The notes under the pieces: model-generated
Told to the model about the DNA's origin: nothing
What the model saw: the letters and a program-made list of their open reading frames with translations, nothing else
Databases searched by the model: none
Shown here: piece by piece, positions 25,070-34,271 of the stretch
How the letters are laid out: each line of letters starts with the position of its first letter
Position numbering within the stretch: the first letter of the stretch is position 1
Source of the DNA: Hyphomonas atlantica corrig.
GTDB taxonomy: Bacteria; Pseudomonadota; Alphaproteobacteria; Caulobacterales; Hyphomonadaceae
NCBI RefSeq assembly: GCF_000682715.1
Contig: NZ_AWFH01000034.1
Span: 62,001-126,000, forward strand
Length of the DNA: 64,000 nt
Reading direction: 5' to 3'
Position numbers and translations under genes: made by a program

Positions 25070-26800
25070 ATGACAGAACCGGGTCACGAGATACTCATCA
25101 AGGATGCGGTCGTCTTCCTATTTGCCGCGGGTGTCGTCGTACCCGTGTTCCGGTATCTCAAACTGCCCGCCGTGGTCGGCTTCATGCTGTCCGGCATTGC
25201 GCTCGGCCCGTATGCGTTGGGCCAGTTGGCGCATCAGTACCACTTCCTCGAATACTTTTCGATTTCAGAACCTGAAGCCGCTGCGCCGTTTGCTGAGCTT
25301 GGCGTGCTGTTCCTCTTGTTCCTGCTGGGCTTGGAATTTTCGTTCGAAAAACTCTGGGGACTAAGGCGCGCTGTGTTTGGCGCAGGCGGTTTGCAGGCCG
25401 GGGTCAGTGCGCTCGCCATAGGCCTGATCGCCTGGCAGGTGGGGCTGCCAGCAGAAGCGGCCATCATCTGCGGTCTTGCGCTCGCACTTTCGTCCACTGC
25501 CATCGTCATGCAGTTGCTGATCGAGCAGAAACAGGCGGCCCAGCCGGTCGGACGCGCCGCGCTGGCGGTTCTGCTGTTTCAGGACATTCTCGTCGCGCCA
25601 ATCCTGATCTTCGTGGGCTTCGTGAACATCGAAGCGGGTACGAACCTTACTGCCGTCCTTCTGGAAGCATTGGTCAATGGCGTCATCGCAATTGTGGCGA
25701 TCATGATCATCGGTCGTTTCGGATTGCGCCGCATGTTCAGTCTCGCCGCTGCTGCCGGGGGACGAGACTTCCTGATGGCGTTGACCTTGCTGACTGTGGT
25801 CGGGGCAGCGGCCATTACCGCGACGGCTGGTCTGTCGCTTGCGCTTGGGGCGTTCCTTGCGGGGCTGTTGCTGGGCGAGACAGAGTTCAAGCACCAGACC
25901 GAAGTGGACCTTGAGCCATTCAAGGGCATCCTGCTTGGCCTGTTCTTCATGACGGTCGGCATGGGTCTCGACTTGCCGTCGATCCTGTCCCAGCCTTGGG
26001 TGATCCTGGCTGGACTGGGCGCATTGCTGTTGCTGAAACTGTTTATCGGATTTGGTGCCCTGCGCCTTTTTGCTGGCAAGACGCCGATGTCGATCGAGGC
26101 GGCATTTCTTCTCGCGCCTGCGGGGGAATTTGCCTTTGTCGTGATTGCGGCAGCAACGGCTGTTGGTGCGTTGGCGCCCGAGCCCGGAGGGATGATGGCC
26201 GCGATTGCGGGCCTTTCCATGCTGTTGATCCCGATCCTGGGCAAGGTCGGTACGTTCATTGCGGATCGCCTGAGAGCGCAGGAACCGGCGCACACGCTGG
26301 AGGAAGACTTCTCTGACCTTGAGGGCCACGTCATCATTGCGGGCTTTGGCCGGGTAGGGCATGCGGTTGCCCGCATTCTGGCGGCGGAAGAGGCTGATGT
26401 GGTGGCGCTGGAACGCAGCGCGGTCAACGTCTCCCGCGCCCGAAACGCTGGCTGGCGTGCCTATCTGGGCGATGCGGCTCGCCAGGAAATCCTTCACAGC
26501 GCAGGCGCAGATGGCGCGCGCCTCTTCGTCGTCACCGTGGATGATGTGAGCGCCGCTGAGGGTATGGTGCGCGCATTCCACAAATTGCGGCCGGAAGTGC
26601 CAATCATTGCCCGCGCGCGGGACCACGAGCATGCCCAGCGCTTGATCGACGCCGGGGCCAAGGAAGTTATTCCGGATGCGGTCGAATCCGGCCTGCAAAT
26701 GGCCGGGCGCACACTTCATGAGTTCGGCTATAATGATGAGACGATCCGTGACCGGTTGGCTGCGGAACGTGATGAGGAATATCACCGCATCGGAACCTGA
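25070..26800 (+). CDS. Kef-type K+/H+ antiporter (CPA2) with TrkA-N domain
   Basis: This 576-residue protein has about twelve TM helices (residues ~10-390) of the CPA2 cation/proton exchanger domain. A cytoplasmic RCK/TrkA-N domain follows, starting at HVIIAGFGRVGHAVA (NAD/AMP-binding glycine motif) and continuing through ALERSAVNV and the IARARDHEHAQRL segment. The SSTAIVMQLL and LGLEFSFE motifs fit KefB/KefC. No KefF/KefG-like flavodoxin regulator gene is adjacent, so it may be an unassisted antiporter. Confidence 0.9.
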   Translation: MTEPGHEILIKDAVVFLFAAGVVVPVFRYLKLPAVVGFMLSGIALGPYALGQLAHQYHFLEYFSISEPEAAAPFAELGVLFLLFLLGLEFSFEKLWGLRRAVFGAGGLQAGVSALAIGLIAWQVGLPAEAAIICGLALALSSTAIVMQLLIEQKQAAQPVGRAALAVLLFQDILVAPILIFVGFVNIEAGTNLTAVLLEALVNGVIAIVAIMIIGRFGLRRMFSLAAAAGGRDFLMALTLLTVVGAAAITATAGLSLALGAFLAGLLLGETEFKHQTEVDLEPFKGILLGLFFMTVGMGLDLPSILSQPWVILAGLGALLLLKLFIGFGALRLFAGKTPMSIEAAFLLAPAGEFAFVVIAAATAVGALAPEPGGMMAAIAGLSMLLIPILGKVGTFIADRLRAQEPAHTLEEDFSDLEGHVIIAGFGRVGHAVARILAAEEADVVALERSAVNVSRARNAGWRAYLGDAARQEILHSAGADGARLFVVTVDDVSAAEGMVRAFHKLRPEVPIIARARDHEHAQRLIDAGAKEVIPDAVESGLQMAGRTLHEFGYNDETIRDRLAAERDEEYHRIGT

Positions 26801-26807
26801 TGGTCTG

Positions 26808-27377
26808 CTACAGCCATCCCGCCGTTTCGGCGATCAACCAAATTCCAAGCGCGAGGAATAACAGTGCCGCGAGCCGCCTGACGACGCTGAGGGGCACGCG
26901 CCGGATTACCGCTTCGCCAAAATAAACCGCTGGCACATTGGCCAGCATCATTCCGACTGTCGTGCCGAGCGTGACCAGCGCAACTTGCTCAAACTGGGCG
27001 CCTAGCGCGATTGTCGCCACCTGCGTCTTGTCACCCATCTCCACCAGGAAAAAGGTGATCAGTGTCGTGAGGAAGGCGCCGTTTCGCATGCGAGGGCGCT
27101 CATCTTCGTCCAGCTTGTCGGGGATCAGCGTCCAGGCCGCCATCAACAGGAAAGATGCGGCTATCAGATACCGAAACCAGTCTCCTTCAAGAAATGCGGC
27201 GGCTTGCGATCCGATCAGTGCTGCGAGAAAGTGATTTGCGATTGTGGCAGCGAATATCCCGGCAATAATCGCGAGCGGCTTTCGAAATTGCACAGCCAGC
27301 AGGATGGCGAGTAATTGTGTTTTGTCGCCGATTTCCGCGAGCGCGACCACGAGTGTGGAGGTGAGAAGGGCTTCCAT
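26808..27377 (-). CDS. GDT1/TMEM165 (UPF0016) manganese exporter
   Basis: This 189-residue protein has six TM helices in two inverted halves. Each half contains the family motif E-x-G-D-K-T (ALAEIGDKTQLLAILL near 14 and LVEMGDKTQVATIAL near 111), whose acidic residues bind the transported Mn2+/Ca2+. A yybP-ykoY (Mn2+) riboswitch lies directly upstream, matching bacterial members of this family that export manganese (MneA). The gene is convergent with the Kef gene. Confidence 0.92.
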   Translation of the reverse strand: MEALLTSTLVVALAEIGDKTQLLAILLAVQFRKPLAIIAGIFAATIANHFLAALIGSQAAAFLEGDWFRYLIAASFLLMAAWTLIPDKLDEDERPRMRNGAFLTTLITFFLVEMGDKTQVATIALGAQFEQVALVTLGTTVGMMLANVPAVYFGEAVIRRVPLSVVRRLAALLFLALGIWLIAETAGWL

Positions 27378-27410
27378 GAATGGCGGTCTCCAGGCCGGGC
27401 AATACTAACG

Positions 27411-27462
27411 CAATGACACCAGCTTCCCGTGCCCGGCCCGAGCAGGAAAGCGGCGTCATTGG
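27411..27462 (-). promoter_or_regulatory. Expression platform of the Mn2+ riboswitch
   Basis: The 3' strand of P1 (CCAATGAC) is followed on the minus strand by GTCATTG (27417-27411), which can pair with it perfectly. An inner GCTTTCC/GGGAAGC pairing extends the stem. This long hairpin excludes P1, so metal binding should switch between the two folds. A GGCCGGGC segment in its loop also complements GCCCGGCC just upstream of the GGAG Shine-Dalgarno, suggesting control of translation. Confidence 0.6.
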
Positions 27463-27566
27463 TCTCGCCCGAACGGTTGCCCGCTCCCTTCGCGCCACGA
27501 CCTGTTGGCCGAGTATGTTGACGCGGAGGCCCGATCATCAGACCGGCTGGCTACTCCCCAAGTGAC
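27455..27566 (-). ncRNA. yybP-ykoY manganese riboswitch
   Basis: On the minus strand the aptamer begins GTCACTTGGGGAGTAGC. It contains the conserved CAACATACTCGG segment (27519-27508) and closes with GCGAGACCAATGAC. The 5' GTCA-c-TTGG and 3' CCAATGAC strands form P1. The two internal conserved loops (GGGGAGTAG and ACATACTCG) are the Mn2+-binding four-way arrangement of this class. It controls the GDT1 gene 77 nt downstream. Confidence 0.93.
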
Positions 27567-27586
27567 GGGGCTCTCGTATCGCCTGC

Positions 27587-28501
27587 TCAGGTGGAAGGCA
27601 AGCGCGGCAGAATATCCTCCACCGTTTCCAGAATAAGCGACCGCAACCAGGACAAGGCAGCATCCTCAGAATTCTCTCGCCGCCAGTAGAGTTCGCTGTC
27701 CAGCGGCGGGAACACGCCTGGCAATTCATGAGTCACCAAACCCGGTGCCGGGGCCATCAGTGCCGGCAGGGTGAGCGCCAGATCGGTCTGACGCACAATC
27801 TCCATCGCGGGCATGTAATGGGGCAGTCGCATGACAGGCGTGATGCGGGCGCCATGCGTCCGCGCGACCTCCTCAACGTAGGAGCGGCCCTCCCGGCGAC
27901 TGGACACGACAACATGGCGAAGCTCCAGATAGGTTTCAAAACTCATCTCTGTGCCAGCCTGCGGATGGTCTTCCGAGACGACGCACACATAGGGCGTCGT
28001 CATCAATTGCTCGCGTTCGAGGTCAGTGCCGCGAATGCCAGGCACATCGATCGCCAGGTCCAGGCGACCTGAGGCGAGTTCGGAAGAGATTGCCCCGCGA
28101 TTGAGTTGTGTCCAAGCGATCCGAACCCCAGGCGCATCGGCTTGCAGGCGTTGGGCAAGGCGAGGCGCGATCATGAACGCGCCTGCATCCCGCGCCGAGA
28201 TGTTGAACACACGCGTTGACCGGGAAGGCTCGAACGCCGATCGGGGCTCTAGCCCGGCGCGCAATCTGTCCAGCGCGTCGCGTACAGCGGGCATCAGCGC
28301 TTCGGCCATTGCGGTTGGCTTCACGCCGTGCCCTTCGCGCACAAACAGCGGATCCTCGAAATGCGTGCGCAGCCGCGCCAGGGCATTGCTGACGGCCGGT
28401 TGGGTGATGTGCAGGAATTCGCTCGCCCGTGTCAGGCTGCGTTCAGTGTAGACAGCCTCCAGTACGGGCAGCAGGTTCAGGTCTAGCGATCTGAGGTTCA
28501 T
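27587..28501 (-). CDS. LysR-family transcriptional regulator
   Basis: This 304-residue protein has the N-terminal winged HTH (LNLLPVLEAVYTERSLTRAS, ITQPAVSNALARLR) and a periplasmic-binding-protein-like effector domain. The N-terminus MNLRSLDLNLL and the PAVSNALARLR helix resemble NodD/LeuO/PcpR-type regulators that respond to aromatic or phenolic compounds. The start at 28501 has GGAG 8 nt upstream; an ATG at 28513 is less likely. A palindromic site (28516-28532) sits directly upstream and may be its own operator. Target genes are unknown. Confidence 0.9.
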   Translation of the reverse strand: MNLRSLDLNLLPVLEAVYTERSLTRASEFLHITQPAVSNALARLRTHFEDPLFVREGHGVKPTAMAEALMPAVRDALDRLRAGLEPRSAFEPSRSTRVFNISARDAGAFMIAPRLAQRLQADAPGVRIAWTQLNRGAISSELASGRLDLAIDVPGIRGTDLEREQLMTTPYVCVVSEDHPQAGTEMSFETYLELRHVVVSSRREGRSYVEEVARTHGARITPVMRLPHYMPAMEIVRQTDLALTLPALMAPAPGLVTHELPGVFPPLDSELYWRRENSEDAALSWLRSLILETVEDILPRLPST

Positions 28502-28515
28502 GGCGCGCTCCAACT

Positions 28516-28532
28516 CATCACCAGTGGTGATG
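28516..28532. promoter_or_regulatory. Candidate operator upstream of the LysR gene
   Basis: CATCACC-AGT-GGTGATG is a perfect 7-bp-arm palindrome 14 nt upstream of the LysR-type start codon. It is consistent with autoregulation, but no other copy in the window supports this. Confidence 0.4.
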
Positions 28533-28656
28533 TGAAGTCTTCATATAATAAATTTCCCGAATGATCGAGCGCGCGTTATCGTCACCGCCAGAATAGAGGT
28601 GGTGAATGAACGCGGCGAGAACGCCCACACAATTGGAAAGCCTGTGCGCGGCGGCT

Positions 28657-29403
28657 CTAGAGCCAGCCCGCGGCGCGAATCAGCAGCACCACGCCCACAG
28701 CCGTCACAAGATACTTCATACCGCGTTTGAAGTTCACATCGCTCATCCGGTCCAGCACCTTGCCGCCCAAAGTCGTGCCCAGCATGGAGAGCGGCACCGC
28801 CGCAAGGATCAGCCAGGCTGGCGGCAGCATCTTGATGCCGGACGCCATGATGACGGGTACACTCCAGAAGATGATCTTCACAAAATGCGCCAGGACCTGC
28901 GTCACGGCCTTTGTCGCAACGATCTGATGGCGCGTCATCGCCGTGTTCACGAAGAACTGGTCCATCAGTGGCCCGGCAACCCCGGCGACGGTGTTCAGCG
29001 CCTGCACGACAAATCCGGCACCCTCGGCCTGGAACCGTTTCTGGATATTGAGATCCGCGACCGATTTCGGCAGCCATACCAGCAGGGTCACGAGACCCAG
29101 CATCAGGTAGACCATCTGCTTGTCCGGTCGCCAGCTCAGCGCGAAGAGCAATCCAATCGCCGCGACCGAGCCGAGCGCGTAGCGCCGGAAAATGGTCCAG
29201 TCGATATGCTCTCGCCAAAGATAGGCCCGGTAGCCATTCGCCACCATTTGCACGGTGCCGTGTATGATCATGGCGGTGGCCACGGGAACCAGCGCAGCCA
29301 GCACACCCATGAAGATGATGCCGCCAGCCATGCCAAATATGCCCGACAGGAAACTCGTGGCCAACACAGTGACGAGAATGATGGCGGCAGATATCGGGCT
29401 CAT
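28657..29403 (-). CDS. TauE/SafE-family sulfite/anion exporter
   Basis: This 248-residue membrane protein has about eight TM helices in the two repeated halves of the TauE/SafE family. The first repeat carries FLSGIFGMAGGIIFM and the second NTVAGVAGPLMDQF, the usual small-residue motifs. The family exports small organo-sulfur or carboxylate anions; the substrate here is unknown. It lies upstream of the LysR gene on the same strand with a 155-nt gap, so a shared transcript is possible but not required. Confidence 0.85.
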   Translation of the reverse strand: MSPISAAIILVTVLATSFLSGIFGMAGGIIFMGVLAALVPVATAMIIHGTVQMVANGYRAYLWREHIDWTIFRRYALGSVAAIGLLFALSWRPDKQMVYLMLGLVTLLVWLPKSVADLNIQKRFQAEGAGFVVQALNTVAGVAGPLMDQFFVNTAMTRHQIVATKAVTQVLAHFVKIIFWSVPVIMASGIKMLPPAWLILAAVPLSMLGTTLGGKVLDRMSDVNFKRGMKYLVTAVGVVLLIRAAGWL

Positions 29404-29554
29404 GGTGCCGACCTAGACCCGTTTGTCGGAAAACGCGACCCCGGACGCAGGTGGGCAGCCACCGACACAAAACATTTCATAGAAACAATTTGCGGTGCTG
29501 CAGCCGCAAGGCGTACCATTCCCCCAATAACACAGTCTGAGAGGAGACACCGAA

Positions 29555-30856
29555 ATGGCGGATACTGAAACGTCCATGGACGTCCAGAATGACCTGAATG
29601 ATCTGCGCATGTCGGATGCGGCCGTGCCGCTTTACGAGCATGTGAAGACCTTCATTCGTGACGTCGTCAACCCAATGAGCGAGGAATTTCATCGCCTCGG
29701 CGAAGGCAAGACCGACATCTGGTCCTATGCACCCGGCCAGTTGGAAGCGCTGGAAAAGGCCAAGGACGAGGCCAAGAAACAGGGCCTCTGGAATTTCTTC
29801 CTGCCCGACGCCGAAACCGGCGAAGGCCTGAAGAACCTTGACTATGCCTATATCGCGGCAGAGCTGGGCAAGAACCCGCTGGCGTCAGAGACGATGAACT
29901 GCTCCGCGCCGGATACCGGCAATATGGAAGTTCTGGAGCGTGTCGGCACGCCGGAACAGAAAGAGCGCTGGCTGAAGCCATTGCTGAATGGTGAGATCCG
30001 TTCCGCCTTCGCGATGACAGAACCAGCCCTGCCATCATCCGACGCCAAGAACGTGTCCATGAGCGCCGTTCTGGAAGGTGATGAATGGGTCATCAATGGC
30101 GAGAAATTCTATATTTCCGGCGCTGGCGACCCGCGCTGCAAGATCATGATCTGTATGGTGAAGACCAGCCCGGACGCAGAGCCGAACAAGCAGCAAAGCC
30201 AAATCCTCGTGCCGTTGCCGCATCCGGGTGTTACGATCCTCGGCCCGATGCACGTCTTCGGTGATCCGGACGCGCCGCATGGCCACATGCACATCCGTTT
30301 TGAAAACGTTCGTGTGCCAAAGGAAAACATTCTGCTCGGCGAAGGGCGCGGCTTCGAAATTTCCCAGCTGCGTCTGGGGCCAGGCCGCATCCACCACTGC
30401 ATGCGTTCGCTCGGCGCAGCCGAAAAGGCGCTGGACATGATGGTTGTGCGCGGCATGACCCGTCAGGCCTTCGGCCGTGACCTGATCAAGCTGGGCGGCA
30501 ACATCGAGAAAGTTTCTCGCGCACGTATCGAGATTGAATCCATGCGCATGATGGTGCTGAAAGCTGCCAAGGCGATGGACGTTCTGGGCAACAAGGAAGC
30601 CCGCGTCTGGATTTCCATGGTCAAGGCGATGGTGCCGGAGCGCGTGTGCGCCATCATCGATGATGCCATCCAGATGCACGGCGCTGCCGGTGTGTCGCAA
30701 TGGACGCCGCTGGCGCGCATGTATGCCAATCAGCGGACCCTGCGTCTCGCGGACGGCCCGGACGAAGTGCACCACATGGTCGTCGGCCGCGCCGAAACCC
30801 GCAAATACACGGGCGAAGAAGAAGATCCGGCGATGGCCGCTGTCTGGCGGAAGTAA
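29555..30856 (+). CDS. Acyl-CoA dehydrogenase (ACAD10/11-like)
   Basis: This 433-residue FAD enzyme oxidises an acyl-CoA at C2-C3. Visible motifs are FAMTEPALPSSDAKN (flavin/substrate strand), EWVINGEKFYISGAGD, the arginine segment GMTRQAFGRDLIKLGG and the C-terminal QMHGAAGVSQWTPLARMYANQ. The length and TEPA(L)PSSD pattern fit ACAD11-type dehydrogenases rather than short-chain FadE. The start is fixed by GAGGAG upstream. It is a single gene with no beta-oxidation neighbours. Confidence 0.92.
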   Translation: MADTETSMDVQNDLNDLRMSDAAVPLYEHVKTFIRDVVNPMSEEFHRLGEGKTDIWSYAPGQLEALEKAKDEAKKQGLWNFFLPDAETGEGLKNLDYAYIAAELGKNPLASETMNCSAPDTGNMEVLERVGTPEQKERWLKPLLNGEIRSAFAMTEPALPSSDAKNVSMSAVLEGDEWVINGEKFYISGAGDPRCKIMICMVKTSPDAEPNKQQSQILVPLPHPGVTILGPMHVFGDPDAPHGHMHIRFENVRVPKENILLGEGRGFEISQLRLGPGRIHHCMRSLGAAEKALDMMVVRGMTRQAFGRDLIKLGGNIEKVSRARIEIESMRMMVLKAAKAMDVLGNKEARVWISMVKAMVPERVCAIIDDAIQMHGAAGVSQWTPLARMYANQRTLRLADGPDEVHHMVVGRAETRKYTGEEEDPAMAAVWRK

Positions 30857-30983
30857 GCCCGACGCAATTTGAATTGATGGGCGCGGTTCCTTGCGGGACC
30901 GCGCCTTTCTTGTATGCGGGTGGATGATCGTCGCTATCTAGCCCAAATTCGTCTAGCATTGTCCTCTTGGTAGGGAGGACGCC

Positions 30984-31466
30984 ATGATAAGACTGTCGAA
31001 AATAATGCTCATCGTGTTTGTCGGGCTACAGGGCCTGTTTTACGCGCTCAACAACATCGTGAACTTTGGGGCCGCGAAGGGATTCGTTCAGGGCGTCCTG
31101 CCAATGGAAGGGAATGAGGCCTATCCAAATGCGTTCGGGCCAGGAATTTCATCACCCGCTCTCATCACAATTATCCTGTGTTTCATAATTGTCGGAGAAT
31201 TGCTCGTGGCCGCCTTCTCGCTGAGAGGGGCGTTCGACATGGTCCGCGTGCGTAGTGGATCGGCTGAGCGATTCAACGATGCGAAAACTTGGGCGATCAT
31301 GGGCTGTGTCATGGCGCTGCTCGTCTGGTTTGGGCTGTTCATGGTGATTGGCGGTGCGTACTTCCAGATGTGGCAGACCCCGCTGGGCGCCGCCGCGCAG
31401 GGAGGCGCTTTCCAATATGCCATCTCCAGCGGTATCGTTCTCTTGTTCGTGAACGCGCCGGACTGA
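30984..31466 (+). CDS. DUF2165 small membrane protein
   Basis: This 160-residue protein has four hydrophobic helices (about 5-25, 55-78, 102-122, 138-155). MIRLSKIMLIVFVGLQGLFY at the start and the WFGLFMVIGGAYFQMWQ segment are typical of DUF2165 predicted integral membrane proteins. There is no known function. The ATG has GGGAGG upstream. It is convergent with ttcA 6 nt away. Confidence 0.8.
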   Translation: MIRLSKIMLIVFVGLQGLFYALNNIVNFGAAKGFVQGVLPMEGNEAYPNAFGPGISSPALITIILCFIIVGELLVAAFSLRGAFDMVRVRSGSAERFNDAKTWAIMGCVMALLVWFGLFMVIGGAYFQMWQTPLGAAAQGGAFQYAISSGIVLLFVNAPD

Positions 31467-31472
31467 CGCCGC

Positions 31473-32366
31473 CTAAAACGGCACGTTCGGATCGTCTTCG
31501 CCCGGATCGCCAATTTCCAGACCGGCGAAGTCGAACACACGCGGATCATGCAGATGGCTCGGCCGCACGGTGGCGAGCGCATGGGCCATCACCTGCCGCA
31601 CGCCCGGCTTCTTCTTCTCCCACTCGTCCAGCATTTGCTTCATCGCCACGCGCTGCAAACCGTCCTGGCTGCCGCAGAGATTGCAGGGGATAATCGGGAA
31701 CGCCATCGCCTCGGCAAACTTCGCAAGATCGTCTTCCGCCGCCGTAATCAGCGGGCGGAGCACAAAGACGTCGCCCTCGTCATTCAGCAGTTTTGGCGGC
31801 ATCGCGGCGAGCCGCCCGCCATGCACGAAATTCATCATGAAGGTTTCCAGCGCATCGTCCCGGTGATGGCCGAGCACGATGGCATCACAGCCTTCCTCCC
31901 GCGCGATGCGATAGAGAATGCCCCGGCGCAGGCGGGAGCACATGGCGCAGAAGGTCCGTCCTTCCGGCACCTTCTCGGTCACGATGGAATAGGTGTCCTG
32001 CGTCTCGATCCGGTAGCGCACGCCAACCGTGTCCAGCCAGTCAGGCAGGACATGTTTCGGAAAGCCCGGCTGGCCCTGGTCCAGATTGCACGCGACCAGG
32101 TCCACCGGCAGCGCGCCCTGCCATTGAAGATCCAGCAGCACGGCCAGCAGGCCATAGGAATCTTTGCCGCCGGACAGGCAGACCAGCCATTTCGGCCGTT
32201 TCGCCTCACCGGCATCCACCGCCCGTCGGTCGACCATCTTGTAGTCATCAATTGCTTTCAGCGCGCCGCGCACCAGCCGCTTGCGCAGCTTCTTGAAGCT
32301 GACACCGGACGGCGCATCTGCGAACAGCGGCGGTGCCGCGGTGAAGGTGGACGTATCATCTGCCAT
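31473..32366 (-). CDS. ttcA: tRNA 2-thiocytidine(32) synthetase
   Basis: This 297-residue ATP-dependent thiolase makes s2C32 in tRNA. It has the PP-loop [11 protein letters not shown] and paired cysteines in [13 protein letters not shown] and [12 protein letters not shown], which bind the Fe-S cluster. [17 protein letters not shown] is also diagnostic. Length and layout fit TtcA. Confidence 0.95.
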   Translation of the reverse strand: MADDTSTFTAAPPLFADAPSGVSFKKLRKRLVRGALKAIDDYKMVDRRAVDAGEAKRPKWLVCLSGGKDSYGLLAVLLDLQWQGALPVDLVACNLDQGQPGFPKHVLPDWLDTVGVRYRIETQDTYSIVTEKVPEGRTFCAMCSRLRRGILYRIAREEGCDAIVLGHHRDDALETFMMNFVHGGRLAAMPPKLLNDEGDVFVLRPLITAAEDDLAKFAEAMAFPIIPCNLCGSQDGLQRVAMKQMLDEWEKKKPGVRQVMAHALATVRPSHLHDPRVFDFAGLEIGDPGEDDPNVPF

Positions 32367-32423
32367 GCGCGCCCTATCTCACGGGCCGGGTTTCCCGCGC
32401 AAGCGTTTCGCGCGGTTGGCCGG

Positions 32424-32885
32424 TCAATCCGCAGCGCTTACCTGTTGCTGGTAACGCGCGGTAAGTTCGACCATGGCGAGCGCCAGGGCGTGGCCCGCAA
32501 GGCCGACCGTCCACCAGATTGTCGGCGTCAGCATGGCATAGCGCTCTCCGCCAATGCTCAGGCTGATTCCCGCGAAGACGATCATGCCGAACAGATAGCT
32601 GGCCAGATGGATGAAGAAGCCGAGCCGCATCGCGGCGGTCGCCTTGGCGTTCTTTTCGCGGATCATGGCCTCTGCTTCGGTCTTCGCATCCACCGTCAGC
32701 GCCATGACATCGACGTTGAACGCCGCCGCCAACGCCTTCAGGGAGTCGCCAGAGGCCTTTTCGCCCGTCTCGATCCGCTGCACCGTGCGCACGCCAATCC
32801 CTGCGAGCTCGGCCAGATGTTCCTGTGACCAGTGGCGCTCTTCGCGCCAGCGTTTGATTTTAGCGGCATCAGCATCGAATTGCAT
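32424..32885 (-). CDS. HTH (XRE) regulator fused to a 2TM domain
   Basis: This 153-residue protein has an N-terminal Cro/C1-type HTH (about 9-66; WSQEHLAELAGIGVRTVQRIE). A linker follows and then a two-helix membrane domain (about 89-110 and 120-142) of the 2TM (PF13239) kind. It is a membrane-tethered putative regulator with unknown signal and targets. It lies 57 nt upstream of ttcA on the same strand. Confidence 0.85.
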   Translation of the reverse strand: MQFDADAAKIKRWREERHWSQEHLAELAGIGVRTVQRIETGEKASGDSLKALAAAFNVDVMALTVDAKTEAEAMIREKNAKATAAMRLGFFIHLASYLFGMIVFAGISLSIGGERYAMLTPTIWWTVGLAGHALALAMVELTARYQQQVSAAD

Positions 32886-33050
32886 GTGTGTTCCCCTTCC
32901 ATGGGCTGTTTGTAACCGCGTTCAGAATGGGGAGAAAGCCCTTGTCCAGCCACGTCATGACGCCGTCACGAGCCTGCCAGAGGCCCGCCAGCGACCCGTC
33001 ACAGGGCCGCCAATCGACTGAATTGTCAGGAAATTCGGGAGGACGCCGCG

Positions 33051-33476
33051 CTAGCGCGCCAGAAACGGAATCCGGAACATGCGTTTCAGCTTCCACCAGA
33101 AGCGCAGGCGCGCATTGTTCGGTGCATCATTGTGGCCGCGCGGGATGAGGATGTCATTCATGCGCGGCTGGTAGCGGCGGATCAGGTCTTCCTCGATCCG
33201 CGCGCGATCGGATTCCTTCTTGATCACCAGCACGTGCCGCTCGGTCGCGCCGCGCTTCCACCAGGCTTCCCACCAGCGTTCATGGCCGATCAGCCGGTTC
33301 TTGAAGTTCGCGGCCTTGCCGATGTAGAGCGGGAACAGGAAGAAGACGAAGCGGCGCTGCACGAACACATAGACGCCGCCCTGATCCGGCAGGCCCTTGG
33401 GCGTCAGCGTGATCTTGAAGCGATACGGCCTCCCGGATTCGCCCCACCACGTATGCCATCCGAACAATATCCACAT
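33051..33476 (-). CDS. GIY-YIG nuclease-domain protein
   Basis: This 141-residue protein has a GIY-YIG core visible as GVYVFV...PLYIGKAANFKNRL, then HERWWEAW (with His in the loop) and the metal-ligand Glu in ESDRARIEEDLIRRYQP. The N-terminal MWILFGWHTWWGESGRPYRF is unusually Trp-rich. I start at 33476 because GGAGG is 9 nt upstream; the open frame extends to a TTG at 33515. There is no association with UvrC or a homing intron. Role unknown. Confidence 0.82.
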   Translation of the reverse strand: MWILFGWHTWWGESGRPYRFKITLTPKGLPDQGGVYVFVQRRFVFFLFPLYIGKAANFKNRLIGHERWWEAWWKRGATERHVLVIKKESDRARIEEDLIRRYQPRMNDILIPRGHNDAPNNARLRFWWKLKRMFRIPFLAR

Positions 33477-33625
33477 GAGCCTGACCCTCCACAATTGCGC
33501 GAAGCTCTCCTGCAACGGTTAATCAGCCGTTAAATTGTGGCCGGATCAGGGGCCTGCGGAGGAGATTTGCTTACAGGATCGCCCAATTGGTTAAGACCGG
33601 GCCGACCACGGGTTCAGGCGCGCGC

Positions 33626-34210
33626 TCAGGCCCGCGTCAGGGCCCGTTTCACCGGGGCAAAGCTCTGGCGGTGGTGCGGGCAGGGCCCGTGCTCTGCCAG
33701 CGCTGCGGCATGGGCCGCCGTGCCATAGCCCTTGTGCCGGGCAAATCCATAGGCCGGGAAGGCGGCGTCCAGTTCCTTCATCAGCGCGTCGCGCACCGTC
33801 TTCGCCAGGATCGACGCGGCGGAGATTGCCGGCTCCGTCAAATCGCCCTTCACGATGGCCTCCGCGCTGCAGGGGAAGCCCGCGGGCAGGGCGTTGCCAT
33901 CCACCAATATGTGCCCCGGCACCAGGCCGAGCCCCGCCACGGCCCGCTCCATCGCCAGGAAGGTCGCCTGTCTTATGTTCAGCCGGTCGATCTCTTCCGG
34001 TGTTGCATGTGCCACGCTCCACGCCGCCGCACGCTCTCGGATGAGGGGGGCCAGCGCGTCGCGCCTTGCCTCGGTCAGCTTCTTGGAATCGGTCAGGCCC
34101 TCAATGGGCTGTGCCGGGTCCAGGATCACCGCGCCGGCCGTCACCGGCCCGGCCCAGGGCCCCCGGCCCGCCTCATCCACACCGGCAATGATCAGCGTTG
34201 TGTTCGTCAT
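33626..34210 (-). CDS. rnhB: Ribonuclease HII
   Basis: This 194-residue endonuclease removes ribonucleotides and RNA primers from DNA:RNA hybrids. The catalytic D-E-D-D residues appear in [19 protein letters not shown] and the [13 protein letters not shown] helix. [12 protein letters not shown] is the standard family motif. I chose the ATG at 34210 from the family N-terminus. It is divergent from the quinone reductase gene across 61 nt. Confidence 0.95.
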   Translation of the reverse strand: MTNTTLIIAGVDEAGRGPWAGPVTAGAVILDPAQPIEGLTDSKKLTEARRDALAPLIRERAAAWSVAHATPEEIDRLNIRQATFLAMERAVAGLGLVPGHILVDGNALPAGFPCSAEAIVKGDLTEPAISAASILAKTVRDALMKELDAAFPAYGFARHKGYGTAAHAAALAEHGPCPHHRQSFAPVKRALTRA

Positions 34211-34271
34211 GGCGCCAGAGAAACGCGAGTCGCTCTTGCGCTCCAGCGCGCCTCGGGTCTCTATAGCAGCC

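Noticed and set aside
25361-26785. 474-codon minus-strand frame opposite the Kef antiporter gene
   Set aside because: Gln/Arg/His-rich translation with no domain; the plus strand carries a complete CPA2-TrkA protein.
28606-29568. 320-codon plus-strand frame opposite the TauE/SafE gene
   Set aside because: Hydrophilic His/Gln/Arg-rich shadow; the minus strand has the eight-helix transporter.
31548-32828. 426-codon plus-strand frame opposite ttcA and the HTH-2TM gene
   Set aside because: Both opposite-strand genes have intact diagnostic motifs; this frame has none.
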